Positions 6,478-12,574 of a stretch of DNA of 28,601 nucleotides are shown piece by piece (positions within the stretch are counted from its first letter, which is position 1; each line of letters starts with the position of its first letter). The stretch is taken from IMG/VR virus record IMGVR_UViG_3300021142_000142, positions 1-28,601 of that record, one strand, 5' to 3'. The translations under genes were made by a program, and so were the position numbers. The DNA comes from a virus. The notes under the pieces are model-generated. The model was not told where the DNA came from and did no database searches. It worked only from the letters and a program-made list of their open reading frames with translations.

Positions 6478-6860
6478 CACTCCTCCTCCAAATAAAAGGT
6501 AACGCTCACTGAGTAGTACCCATTTGACGAGCCGAACCACCGGATATCAACGTAGCCTTTGATCGTTGCGAGTTTGTAGAACGTCCATGTGTAGGATTCT
6601 GGTTTGTAGTAGTCATTGTCTTGTTGCGGGGGGTCGTCGATGTTGTTTGACACCTCCTCTGCCAGCAGGATCTCTGACCCGACTAAGTCTTCAATGTCAC
6701 CAACGATGCTTTCGATGCCTACGCTCTCACAACAGTCCTGAAAATGCTCCATTGCATACTTCTCGCCATCTGTAGTTACGAAAGTAATCCTCTTGTCCTC
6801 TTCGACGTTGACCTCGGTAAGCGTCTTTCCCTTAAGGGTTTCAAACGGTACGTATTTCAT
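6477..6860 (-). CDS. DUF7448-like protein
   Basis: One hundred twenty-seven residues from ATG 6860. Recognisable stretches are I-T-F-V-T-T-D-G-E-K-Y, H-F-Q-D-C-C-E-S-V and Y-T-W-T-F-Y-K-L-A-T-I-K-G-Y-V, then R-W-F-G-S-S-N-G-Y-Y. These are hallmarks of a phage-encoded family of unknown function (DUF7448, assigned from memory). The start overlaps the stop of the upstream gene by one nt, and that gene's terminal Glu codons provide the ribosome site. Confidence 0.75.
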   Translation of the reverse strand: MKYVPFETLKGKTLTEVNVEEDKRITFVTTDGEKYAMEHFQDCCESVGIESIVGDIEDLVGSEILLAEEVSNNIDDPPQQDNDYYKPESYTWTFYKLATIKGYVDIRWFGSSNGYYSVSVTFYLEEE

Positions 6861-7054
6861 CACTCCTCCTCCAGCTTCGCGAGTGCGGCTCGGGCCTTGT
6901 CTAGTGTTAAGGTTTCCGTAGACCATCCGTCCTTTTGGATGGTCCCTGCAATTGATCCGGCTTTTTTGCCGCCAGAAAAACTTTTTCGCGTAAACAGCCC
7001 AGTAGACGGATTGTATATGAAATGTTTTTTAAGTAATTCCTGATTTATATTCAT
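6860..7054 (-). pseudogene. HNH endonuclease N-terminal remnant fused to a shared C-terminal tail
   Basis: Sixty-four residues. The first about 43 (Y-N-P-S-T-G-L-F-T-R-K, then K-A-G-S-I-A-G-T-I, G-W) match the N-terminal segment of phage HNH endonucleases, which normally runs on into an HNH core. Here it breaks off and continues as D-K-A-R-A-A-L-A-K-L-E-E-E, a tail shared with genes at 7341, 7616 and 11584. The catalytic part is missing. The ORF may still be translated, because an AGAGGTGA site precedes ATG 7054 and its tail supplies the ribosome site for the next gene. It looks like the scar of a lost endonuclease gene. Confidence 0.6.
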
Positions 7055-7059
7055 GGCTG

Positions 7060-7341
7060 TTATTCACCTCTGGCTTTGGCTAGGGCGGCACGAGAATCCT
7101 CTGCTGTCTTTTTAGCCTTTGGCCCAATCCACGCCATTTCATCAAGGCATCGCTGTAAACAGTCGAACAACTCAGGCGCGGCGGCGATTAGGTGGGCGTT
7201 GGAAATCCAGTTTGCGCCTCTATCAGGACGCGCAATAAATTGACGGATCGGAAGGCCGGGCGTGTAGTCAACTGCATAGATTTCCGTTCCATCTGTTTCT
7301 GGATAAACCACCCAAGGCCCCGGCGTGAATTTTGTTTCCAT
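7060..7341 (-). CDS. Conserved phage protein (TPGPW family), 93 aa
   Basis: The start F-T-P-G-P-W-V-V and the N-A-H-L-I-A-A-A-P-E-L-F block are typical of a widespread phage early protein of unknown function. The C-terminus ends S-R-A-A-L-A-K-A-R-G-E, similar to the tail repeat of its neighbours. ATG 7341 shares a nucleotide with the upstream stop. Confidence 0.75.
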   Translation of the reverse strand: METKFTPGPWVVYPETDGTEIYAVDYTPGLPIRQFIARPDRGANWISNAHLIAAAPELFDCLQRCLDEMAWIGPKAKKTAEDSRAALAKARGE

Positions 7342-7619
7342 CACTCCTCCTCCAGCTTCGCGAGTGCGGCTTCCATCTGCTCGGCATACCCCTTGTTGCG
7401 TTCTGATTTGTCATTCGCGCCACCCTCTTTGTATTCATGATGCGCTTGGTAGGCGCGGAATACTTGGGCGGCGATGTGCAGTTTCTGGCGCATTTCTTCG
7501 ACGATGTCAGCGCGGATGTAGGGAACGTCATCATCTCTTGTTTGGCTCTTCTCGGTGTCCCATGTGTGGTAAAACTCATCGGGTGTTACGTCAACATAAA
7601 TTCTCTTAGGCGCGTTCAT
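7341..7619 (-). CDS. MNAPKRI-family protein, 92 aa
   Basis: This is a member of a small paralogous family here: an N-terminal M-N-A-P-K-R-I-Y-V segment, an acidic middle and a C-terminal E-A-A-L-A-K-L-E-E-E. Its first 30 or so codons are nucleotide-identical (about 92 nt) to the gene at 11584-11805. The start overlaps the upstream stop by four nt (ATGA). Function unknown. Confidence 0.7.
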   Translation of the reverse strand: MNAPKRIYVDVTPDEFYHTWDTEKSQTRDDDVPYIRADIVEEMRQKLHIAAQVFRAYQAHHEYKEGGANDKSERNKGYAEQMEAALAKLEEE

Positions 7620-7822
7620 TCTTCCTCCAGCTTCTTCAGCGCGACTTCAATCATGTCTCTTGCATTCTTGTACCCTTCAACTTTTAGGCATTCATTCAAC
7701 GCTTCAACCAAACCGTCTACAAGATCAGAGCGGATGTACTTAACGTCAGTCGAATCGGGATTCTCATTGACCAACTGCTCGGCGGCATACTCCCATACCC
7801 AAATTCTTTTCGGCGCGTTCAC
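7616..7822 (-). CDS. MNAPKRI-family protein with GTG start, 68 aa
   Basis: The paralogs fix the start: the product begins V-N-A-P-K-R-I-W-V from GTG 7822, in a 4-nt GTGA overlap with the upstream gene. An in-frame ATG at 7837 would add five residues absent from the paralogs. The C-terminal half (C-L-K-V-E-G-Y-K-N-A-R-D-M-I-E) is almost the same as that of the gene at 11584-11805. Function unknown. Confidence 0.7.
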   Translation of the reverse strand: MNAPKRIWVWEYAAEQLVNENPDSTDVKYIRSDLVDGLVEALNECLKVEGYKNARDMIEVALKKLEEE

Positions 7823-8115
7823 TCGGTCTCCTCCCACTCGATGCGGATGCAGGCTATTCGGTCCTTTGTCGCTTGCTCATTTGCTTTAGCTTCTGTCGAC
7901 CAAATAAAACCCGCGTAGCTATCCCCTTCATTATCTGTACCATAAACATTCACCCACCCCTCTTTCTTCACGGTCTTGGGTTTTACGCGCCACTGCAATG
8001 CCTCATGGAAGCTAGGTTTTTTTTGGCTAACCCATTCCCCACAGCTACGATACTCAACCTCCTCACCTTCAGCCCACGCATGAATTACATCAGCGTGGAT
8101 ATGTCTCTTGTTCAT
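7819..8115 (-). CDS. Conserved phage early protein, 98 aa
   Basis: The opening R-H-I-H-A-D-V-I-H-A-W-A-E-G-E-E-V-E-Y-R and a later W-R-V-K-P match a frequent phage protein family of unknown function. ATG 8115 overlaps the upstream stop by four nt. Confidence 0.7.
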   Translation of the reverse strand: MNKRHIHADVIHAWAEGEEVEYRSCGEWVSQKKPSFHEALQWRVKPKTVKKEGWVNVYGTDNEGDSYAGFIWSTEAKANEQATKDRIACIRIEWEETE

Positions 8116-8279
8116 TCTTCCTTCTCCTCCACAATCTCAACATCTGTCCAACAGGCTAAATGCACACGCTCGCCTTCGTCGGTGTAGCTCAGGGAATACA
8201 TCCCATCAATGTGCTTGAAGTTAAGCTCGTATTCACCAACCCGAATGCGCGTGTCACACGGTACGTCATAGAGTTTCAT
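8112..8279 (-). CDS. Hypothetical protein, 55 aa
   Basis: A small beta-rich protein beginning M-K-L-Y-D-V-P. ATG 8279 has GGAG with seven-nt spacing; the upstream in-frame ATGs lack a ribosome site. It ends V-E-E-K-E-E, whose GAG/GAA codons supply the ribosome site for the next gene. Confidence 0.6.
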   Translation of the reverse strand: MKLYDVPCDTRIRVGEYELNFKHIDGMYSLSYTDEGERVHLACWTDVEIVEEKEE

Positions 8280-8360
8280 TGGTGTCTCCAATAAGGGTGG
8301 GAACCTCATGGATGTTTTCACAACCCCTTGTAAAAGTTAGGCCACTTGGTTCCCATAAAC

Positions 8361-8564
8361 TTAGTTATACGTCCTGAAATCCTCAATCACATCCTTGAGC
8401 TTCATGTTAGCCCAGCGTTTCCAGTCGTCTACGCCCGCTTTGCGGTCGGCAATATAAAGACCTACCATGATGTCATCACGGTCATTGGCACGATACCCTC
8501 CATCGACAAGAAATACAACCTCCTCCATCACAGTACGCTTGTCGTGATTATTGCCCGTCTCCAT
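8361..8564 (-). CDS. Hypothetical protein, 67 aa
   Basis: No recognised domain. A strong AGGAGG lies six nt before ATG 8564. It overlaps the end of the upstream gene by 17 nt. An 81-nt gap to the next gene follows, containing an 8-bp inverted repeat (8298-8305 with 8348-8355). Confidence 0.6.
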   Translation of the reverse strand: METGNNHDKRTVMEEVVFLVDGGYRANDRDDIMVGLYIADRKAGVDDWKRWANMKLKDVIEDFRTYN

Positions 8565-8793
8565 CTTGGCCTCCTACGGGAAGGATGGGTTCAATGCCCG
8601 CTTTGCCTCCTTGCGACCATATATTTGTGGTGTCCCCGTTGGGTTCTACGATCTGTTGGTAGCCATTGAAGTTCCTAACCTGCGTAATGCCCTCATCGTT
8701 CACGATGTTGTAGTTGCCGTTGCCCATCGGGGCAATGTAGGTCGGCCCATTCGGTGTCAGCACCATAGTGCCTGCAAGGATTAAACCCATCAT
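8548..8793 (-). CDS. Hypothetical protein with hydrophobic N-terminus, 81 aa
   Basis: It begins M-M-G-L-I-L-A-G-T-M-V-L and is rich in Asn and Gly (G-N-G-N-Y-N-I). It could be a short membrane-associated or beta protein, but no family is recognised. It overlaps the upstream wHTH gene stop by four nt (ATGA). Confidence 0.5.
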   Translation of the reverse strand: MMGLILAGTMVLTPNGPTYIAPMGNGNYNIVNDEGITQVRNFNGYQQIVEPNGDTTNIWSQGGKAGIEPILPVGGQDGDGQ

Positions 8794-9251
8794 CTCAGTA
8801 TCTCCACCAATTTTTTGATCGTTGCCTCTCTACCCTGCTCATACGACGCTCTTTGCGCCTCCTGAACGCCTACGGAATACCCCTTTGCAAAGCCACGTTG
8901 CTCCGCTTCAACGACGAGCGTTTCCCACGCGGAAGGTTTTTGCTCCACAGTTTCCTTGATAACAGTTCCTTTGAAGTTTTCCTCAACGGCTTTACACGCC
9001 TTGTCCGTGTGGCGCTCCAGCTCCCGCGCCAGATACTCTTTACCCTTGTCAGTGATGTTGTAGTGGACAACGCCGTTGCTATCCGTAGATCTGGCTACGC
9101 GGCCTTCCTTGTGCAGATAATGTAGGGCTTTCCTTGTGGCTTCCTTGGTTTCATTAAGCCGGGTGCAGACTTCAGCAAACGTCAACCCAAAAGATTTCTC
9201 AAGGATCAATAGAGTCTGTCCGGTCTGTGTCAGTGCGTGTTTCTTGGTCAT
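8790..9251 (-). CDS. Winged-helix DNA-binding protein, putative regulator
   Basis: One hundred fifty-three residues from ATG 9251 (GAGGAA six nt upstream). Residues about 20-80 form a winged helix: L-T-F-A-E-V-C-T-R-L, A-T-R-K-A-L-H-Y-L-H-K-E-G-R-V, then the wing V-H-Y-N-I-T-D-K-G-K-E-Y-L. The C-terminal part is helical. Upstream lies a 98-nt gap with three inverted repeats and a possible promoter, fitting an autoregulated transcription factor within the operon. The target is inferred only. Confidence 0.68.
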   Translation of the reverse strand: MTKKHALTQTGQTLLILEKSFGLTFAEVCTRLNETKEATRKALHYLHKEGRVARSTDSNGVVHYNITDKGKEYLARELERHTDKACKAVEENFKGTVIKETVEQKPSAWETLVVEAEQRGFAKGYSVGVQEAQRASYEQGREATIKKLVEILR

Positions 9252-9349
9252 TGGTTTCCTCATCATTCAACAGCAGTACCCGATTAAACAGGGTACAGAT
9301 ATAAAAGCGTACTCGTCTGTACGTATCAACGGGATGTGGCAAGCCACAC
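9252..9349 (-). promoter_or_regulatory. Palindrome-rich control region upstream of the winged-helix gene
   Basis: Three perfect inverted repeats lie in 98 nt: GTACCC/GGGTAC (9276-9296), CGTAC/GTACG (9308-9323) and TGTGGC/GCCACA (9335-9348). A TTGATA box reading leftward (9324-9329) with a T/A-rich segment downstream is a possible internal promoter. The repeat next to the upstream stop codon may be an attenuator; it lacks a U-tract. Confidence 0.4.
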
Positions 9350-9514
9350 CTACGGCACTTTACTTCCATAGCCATAGCCCATATCCAACAGCGTCTGGTT
9401 AATCAATGCGTCCACTTCCTCTGTGCTGAGATCCGTCTCAATCGCAAGTCTGTAATGAATACCTTCCAACGTATCGTCCAACAATTCTTCTACAAGCTCC
9501 TTAGGCTGTTTCAT
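9350..9514 (-). CDS. Hypothetical acidic protein, 54 aa
   Basis: Starts M-K-Q-P-K-E-L-V-E-E-L-L. ATG 9514 has GGAG seven nt upstream and overlaps the preceding gene by 14 nt. The sequence is helical and acidic, with no known domain. Confidence 0.55.
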   Translation of the reverse strand: MKQPKELVEELLDDTLEGIHYRLAIETDLSTEEVDALINQTLLDMGYGYGSKVP

Positions 9515-9656
9515 CTTTCTTCTCCGGCATAATGAATTTGAAAAATGCGTGGGTAACAAATGTTACCTCGTCATACTTAACATCCGTGTCATTCTTAAAA
9601 AATTCCAAAGCTAGGCGCAGTGACTCCAGTCTTGCAATCGTATTTTCATTTGGCAT
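9501..9656 (-). CDS. Hypothetical protein, 51 aa
   Basis: Starts M-P-N-E-N-T-I-A-R-L-E-S-L-R from ATG 9656, with AGGAGAATAAAT upstream. The longer in-frame start at 9746 has no ribosome site. No domain recognised. Confidence 0.55.
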   Translation of the reverse strand: MPNENTIARLESLRLALEFFKNDTDVKYDEVTFVTHAFFKFIMPEKKDETA

Positions 9657-9678
9657 ATTTATTCTCCTTTGATTTAAA

Positions 9679-9894
9679 TTAACGTACTCTTGCGTACGAG
9701 ATACACCGCGTACCCAAACCATGCGGCTCTGCCGCGACACAAACAAACTCCTTAGCGCTCAGTGTGACCGTATCGGGAGACTTCCAAATCTCATAGCCCA
9801 CCAAACTTGCTGTTGCCAGCATCAGTAACGTCCCGAAGATCAAACCACCTCGGGTATCTATAATCCACCCACCAAAATTCTCTACGTAGTACAT
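9679..9894 (-). CDS. Single-pass membrane protein, 71 aa
   Basis: A hydrophobic helix (L-I-F-G-T-L-L-M-L-A-T-A-S-L-V) lies at about residues 18-34. A polar C-terminus follows with two Cys (F-V-C-V, T-R-C-I) that could form a disulfide if periplasmic. GGAG with good spacing precedes ATG 9894. Function unknown. Confidence 0.6.
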   Translation of the reverse strand: MYYVENFGGWIIDTRGGLIFGTLLMLATASLVGYEIWKSPDTVTLSAKEFVCVAAEPHGLGTRCISYARVR

Positions 9895-9906
9895 CGTTTC
9901 TCTCCT

Positions 9907-10146
9907 CTAATGTAGTCTCGCACTAAAGTGCGCCAGTGCCATCGAACGATCTATAGCGGCATTAACCTCTGCAGGGCTGTAGCACTCGCAAATCTCGTAG
10001 TCAGATTCAAAAAGCATCCCTATCATGTTCTCCTGCTCGTCGTAGAGAAACGTAACCTCTACTTCACCCGCCAGAAGGAACCGCCACCTTTTCGCATCCT
10101 GTACCATCTCATCTCCAGCAGGGCCATGCCCCGCGCTTTGGTTCAT
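9907..10146 (-). CDS. Conserved phage hypothetical protein, 79 aa
   Basis: The D-A-K-R-W-R-F-L-L-A motif and the C-terminal A-A-I-D-R-S-M occur in a common phage family of unknown function. AGGAGGAG precedes ATG 10146. Confidence 0.6.
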   Translation of the reverse strand: MNQSAGHGPAGDEMVQDAKRWRFLLAGEVEVTFLYDEQENMIGMLFESDYEICECYSPAEVNAAIDRSMALAHFSARLH

Positions 10147-10168
10147 GTTACTCCTCCTTCACCTCCTG

Positions 10169-11143
10169 TCAACCCCCTTTCCCCACAAATTTTCTACCCA
10201 TGTCAAACCGGGCGCAATACCGCGTGACGTTGCCAATATGCCGATAACAGTTCCTTTCATGCCGGTAGTCCATGCGATAGTTTTCAAGCTCTTTAACAGC
10301 CTTCAGCACATTCACAGGGATATATAGCGTCTTCGATTCGTGCCCCGTCACCGGGTTCTCTACGTGTTCATAGCGTCCGATCCAATCACTAATAGGTAGC
10401 TCAGGTTTCACCTGTCTGTCTTCAAGCTTGCGCTTGCCATCCCTTTCTACGAACCGCTTGGATATTCTATGTACCGCGCCGATATAGTTCTTGATGAAGG
10501 CATCGATGTCTTTTACGTGAATACGCTCCTCTTGTGGGACATGGCGTTTCTTGTTTGCTCCTTTCCTCGGGCCGCGCTTATGCCCTTTAATGGCTATCTG
10601 GTTTACTTCCTCTAGTAGCTTCCTCGTATCTCTGAATATCTGCTCCATCTCAATGAGCAGGGGATGACCCGCGTAGGTTTCTTTAAGCGCATTAATCTTT
10701 CGATTGAGGGTCAGCATCGTCACATCGGACTTCTCGGCAACAGCTTGCCGCGCTCGGGTTTTCTCAACGGTTAGGGGTCTGCCGCGTCTAGGCCGTATAG
10801 GCTCACTACGCTCTTCGGGTTTCTCGGATAGGTCGAACACCACTACGTTCCTTGGCGGGTCGGTGCGCCCCGTACCTGATGCCATCCGCTTAACCATTAC
10901 GCCTGCATACTGCTGGCTCTTGCGCCACTCCTTGATAGTCCCTTCCAGTTCAAGCCACCCAAAGATTCTGCTGTCTATATATAGGAGTTCCTTGGTGGGT
11001 TCATAGCGGATATAGATTTGGTCTGGGAGTTCTGTGCCCTCCTGCACTTTACCGTCTGCTCCCATAATTACTAAGTGCGACCCGAAACAATTCGCCAAGT
11101 CCACAGGGTCTAGGATGATCGCATCATCAGGTAGGGTTAGCAT
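10169..11143 (-). CDS. Basic 324-aa protein with AT-hook-like motif
   Basis: This is the longest gene of the small-gene region. Its family is not recognised. Residues about 119-128 (R-P-R-R-G-R-P-L-T) contain the R-G-R-P core of an AT-hook. A second very basic patch (K-R-G-P-R-K-G-A-N-K-K-R) follows near residue 200. The N-terminal 70 residues look beta-rich, the rest helical. DNA or RNA binding is inferred. GGGAGG precedes ATG 11143, which overlaps the end of a 47-aa membrane protein gene. Codon use looks like that of the neighbours. Confidence 0.7.
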   Translation of the reverse strand: MLTLPDDAIILDPVDLANCFGSHLVIMGADGKVQEGTELPDQIYIRYEPTKELLYIDSRIFGWLELEGTIKEWRKSQQYAGVMVKRMASGTGRTDPPRNVVVFDLSEKPEERSEPIRPRRGRPLTVEKTRARQAVAEKSDVTMLTLNRKINALKETYAGHPLLIEMEQIFRDTRKLLEEVNQIAIKGHKRGPRKGANKKRHVPQEERIHVKDIDAFIKNYIGAVHRISKRFVERDGKRKLEDRQVKPELPISDWIGRYEHVENPVTGHESKTLYIPVNVLKAVKELENYRMDYRHERNCYRHIGNVTRYCARFDMGRKFVGKGG

Positions 11144-11270
11144 TTAGCGCCTCCCAAAAGAAATAAAACATCGCGCCTAACCAAAACAACAAAGCAGTCA
11201 CAGGACGGTCCCCCGTGAAATACACCGCAGAGATCAACAAACAAAACCAACCTCGTAATTCAACACCCAT
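11127..11270 (-). CDS. 47-aa two-helix membrane microprotein
   Basis: Two hydrophobic stretches (F-C-L-L-I-S-A-V-Y-F and A-L-L-F-W-L-G-A-M-F-Y-F-F) are separated by a short polar T-G-D-R-P turn, a helical-hairpin shape. AGGAGG lies six nt before ATG 11270. It overlaps the next gene by 17 nt. No function is known. Confidence 0.62.
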   Translation of the reverse strand: MGVELRGWFCLLISAVYFTGDRPVTALLFWLGAMFYFFWEALNANPT

Positions 11271-11279
11271 TGCGTCCTC

Positions 11280-11456
11280 CTAATAAAGTTTCTGCGTTTC
11301 CCGACACCACCCGGATTTCTTCAGGTTTGGGCTACGCCCTGTCCAGTCACAGAGTCTGCATTCCCAACGCCTTGTCTTGGCGTCCCATATATCGGCTTTG
11401 TTGTTACACACCGGGCAGTATCCCGGTAGAGAGTCTGGTTCGTCTAGGTCGTTCAT
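11280..11456 (-). CDS. 58-aa zinc-ribbon protein
   Basis: Contains Y-C-P-V-C-N-N-K and W-E-C-R-L-C-D-W, a two-knuckle CxxC zinc ribbon. It starts at ATG 11456, overlapping the upstream stop (ATGA). Its TAG stop overlaps the Shine-Dalgarno of the following membrane protein gene. Confidence 0.62.
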   Translation of the reverse strand: MNDLDEPDSLPGYCPVCNNKADIWDAKTRRWECRLCDWTGRSPNLKKSGWCRETQKLY

Positions 11457-11584
11457 GGTTTACACCCCGCTTGGATTTTGGCTAGTTCGATTTGAGTTAC
11501 GGCATCTAGTCTCCCTGCTTCGTGAACAACCATAAGCCCAACAATTATAATAGCCGCTACAAGCCCCGCTATAATTTCACTCAT
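11453..11584 (-). CDS. 43-aa single-pass membrane microprotein
   Basis: Begins M-S-E-I-I-A-G-L-V-A-A-I-I-I-V-G-L-M-V-V and then a polar amphipathic tail. ATG 11584 shares a nt with the upstream stop (TGATG); ribosome site GGAG comes from the upstream K-E codons. The stop overlaps the next ATG by four nt. Confidence 0.6.
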   Translation of the reverse strand: MSEIIAGLVAAIIIVGLMVVHEAGRLDAVTQIELAKIQAGCKP

Positions 11585-11805
11585 CACTCCTTCTCCAGCT
11601 TCGCGAGTGCGGCTTCAATCATGTCTCTTGCGTTCTTATACCCTTCAACCTTCAGGCATCCATTCAACGCTTCAGCCAGTTCATAAACAATATCCTCTCG
11701 AACATAAACCACATCATCATCTCTTGTTTGGCTCTTCTCGGTGTCCCATGTGTGGTAAAACTCATCGGGTGTTACGTCAACATAAATTCTCTTAGGCGCG
11801 TTCAT
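11584..11805 (-). CDS. Mosaic MNAPKRI-family protein, 73 aa
   Basis: A chimera of two relatives 4 kb away. Residues 1-31 equal the N-terminus of the gene at 7341-7619 (about 92 identical nt). Residues about 45-72 (C-L-K-V-E-G-Y-K-N-A-R-D-M-I-E) match the gene at 7616-7822 at lower nucleotide identity. The tail A-A-L-A-K-L-E-K-E is the shared one. AGGA lies before ATG 11805. Function unknown. Confidence 0.7.
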   Translation of the reverse strand: MNAPKRIYVDVTPDEFYHTWDTEKSQTRDDDVVYVREDIVYELAEALNGCLKVEGYKNARDMIEAALAKLEKE

Positions 11806-11915
11806 TTTTTCCTATCTGCTATTTTGTTTGCGATGTGGCACACCAGAGAAAGCAACGCCAATGTGAGTAAAGGTCCGAACACTAATCCCGCTTCCGGCAT
11901 TATGTTGCTCATCAT
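11802..11915 (-). CDS. 37-aa membrane microprotein
   Basis: A hydrophobic centre (G-L-V-F-G-P-L-L-T-L-A-L-L-S-L-V-C) and a basic end (N-K-I-A-D-R-K-K) suggest a single N-out/C-in helix. ATG 11915 and the final TGA both form 4-nt overlaps with the neighbours. Confidence 0.55.
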   Translation of the reverse strand: MMSNIMPEAGLVFGPLLTLALLSLVCHIANKIADRKK

Positions 11916-12097
11916 CTAAACCCCTCGTCGTATACAGCTTCTTGTATCTCCCGCACTTTGCGGGTCATGTCTTCGGCTTTCACAGTCTTTCGGCTGTCTA
12001 GGTACACCAGCATATCGGCTAATCCTAGGAGTGCTACGCGGGTCGCGGCACTGAGCTTCACACACTGGTCGGTGAGTTGTTTGATTTCTTCGTTCAT
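11912..12097 (-). CDS. Hypothetical helical protein, 61 aa
   Basis: Predicted all-helical by eye, no domain recognised. GGAGGACTAA precedes ATG 12097. Confidence 0.55.
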   Translation of the reverse strand: MNEEIKQLTDQCVKLSAATRVALLGLADMLVYLDSRKTVKAEDMTRKVREIQEAVYDEGFR

Positions 12098-12259
12098 TTA
12101 GTCCTCCAAGTCATTCACGTTATACGGGTCAGGGCACAGCCATAGCCACACTACACCTGCAACAATCAACATCCCTACGCCTAGTATCGGCGTGTCAGAA
12201 AATAGTAACAGCAGTCCAACGATTGTCAATGCGTCAAACAAAATCTCCAGCCTAGCCAT
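12098..12259 (-). CDS. 53-aa two-helix membrane microprotein
   Basis: Two hydrophobic helices (L-T-I-V-G-L-L-L-L-F and I-L-G-V-G-M-L-I-V-A-G-V-V-W-L-W-L) are separated by S-D-T-P, with an acidic tail. AAGGAGCAGGGC precedes ATG 12259. The TAA is immediately followed by the next ATG. Confidence 0.6.
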   Translation of the reverse strand: MARLEILFDALTIVGLLLLFSDTPILGVGMLIVAGVVWLWLCPDPYNVNDLED

Positions 12260-12277
12260 GCCCTGCTCCTTAAATAC

Positions 12278-12352
12278 TCATGCTTTCCAGACGTACACCC
12301 AAACGGCGTACCATGCTACGAACCCAATAACGAATGCGATAATCTCAGTCAT
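12278..12352 (-). CDS. 24-aa single-helix membrane microprotein
   Basis: The whole product is one hydrophobic helix rich in Trp and Tyr (M-T-E-I-I-A-F-V-I-G-F, V-W-V-Y-V-W-K-A). AGGAGGGAAT gives it an excellent ribosome site, and its start overlaps the upstream stop. It is short enough that conservation would be needed to prove it. Confidence 0.5.
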   Translation of the reverse strand: MTEIIAFVIGFVAWYAVWVYVWKA

Positions 12353-12572
12353 ATTCCCTCCTGCTTCGCAGTTCACCGGCCCATAGTGTCTCAACGACAC
12401 CTAAGATTTGCTTAGTCGCGTCTTTATCCCGCCCGTAATACAAGTCCCACAAAATCTCGTTGATCGTATCGGCATCCAGTAGCTCGGTCAGATCCGCTTC
12501 GCTACTCCATTCTTCAAAGGCATCCCCTTCGGGGTCTTCTGGTTCAATGTTAAGGTAGTAATCATCAAGCAT
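12345..12572 (-). CDS. Acidic hypothetical protein, 75 aa
   Basis: Strongly acidic (E-D-P-E-G-D-A-F-E-E-W), no recognised domain. ATG 12572 has AGGAGG eight nt upstream. An in-frame GTG at 12578 overlaps the preceding stop (GTGA) but is too close to the ribosome site. Confidence 0.55.
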   Translation of the reverse strand: MLDDYYLNIEPEDPEGDAFEEWSSEADLTELLDADTINEILWDLYYGRDKDATKQILGVVETLWAGELRSRREYD

Positions 12573-12574
12573 CT

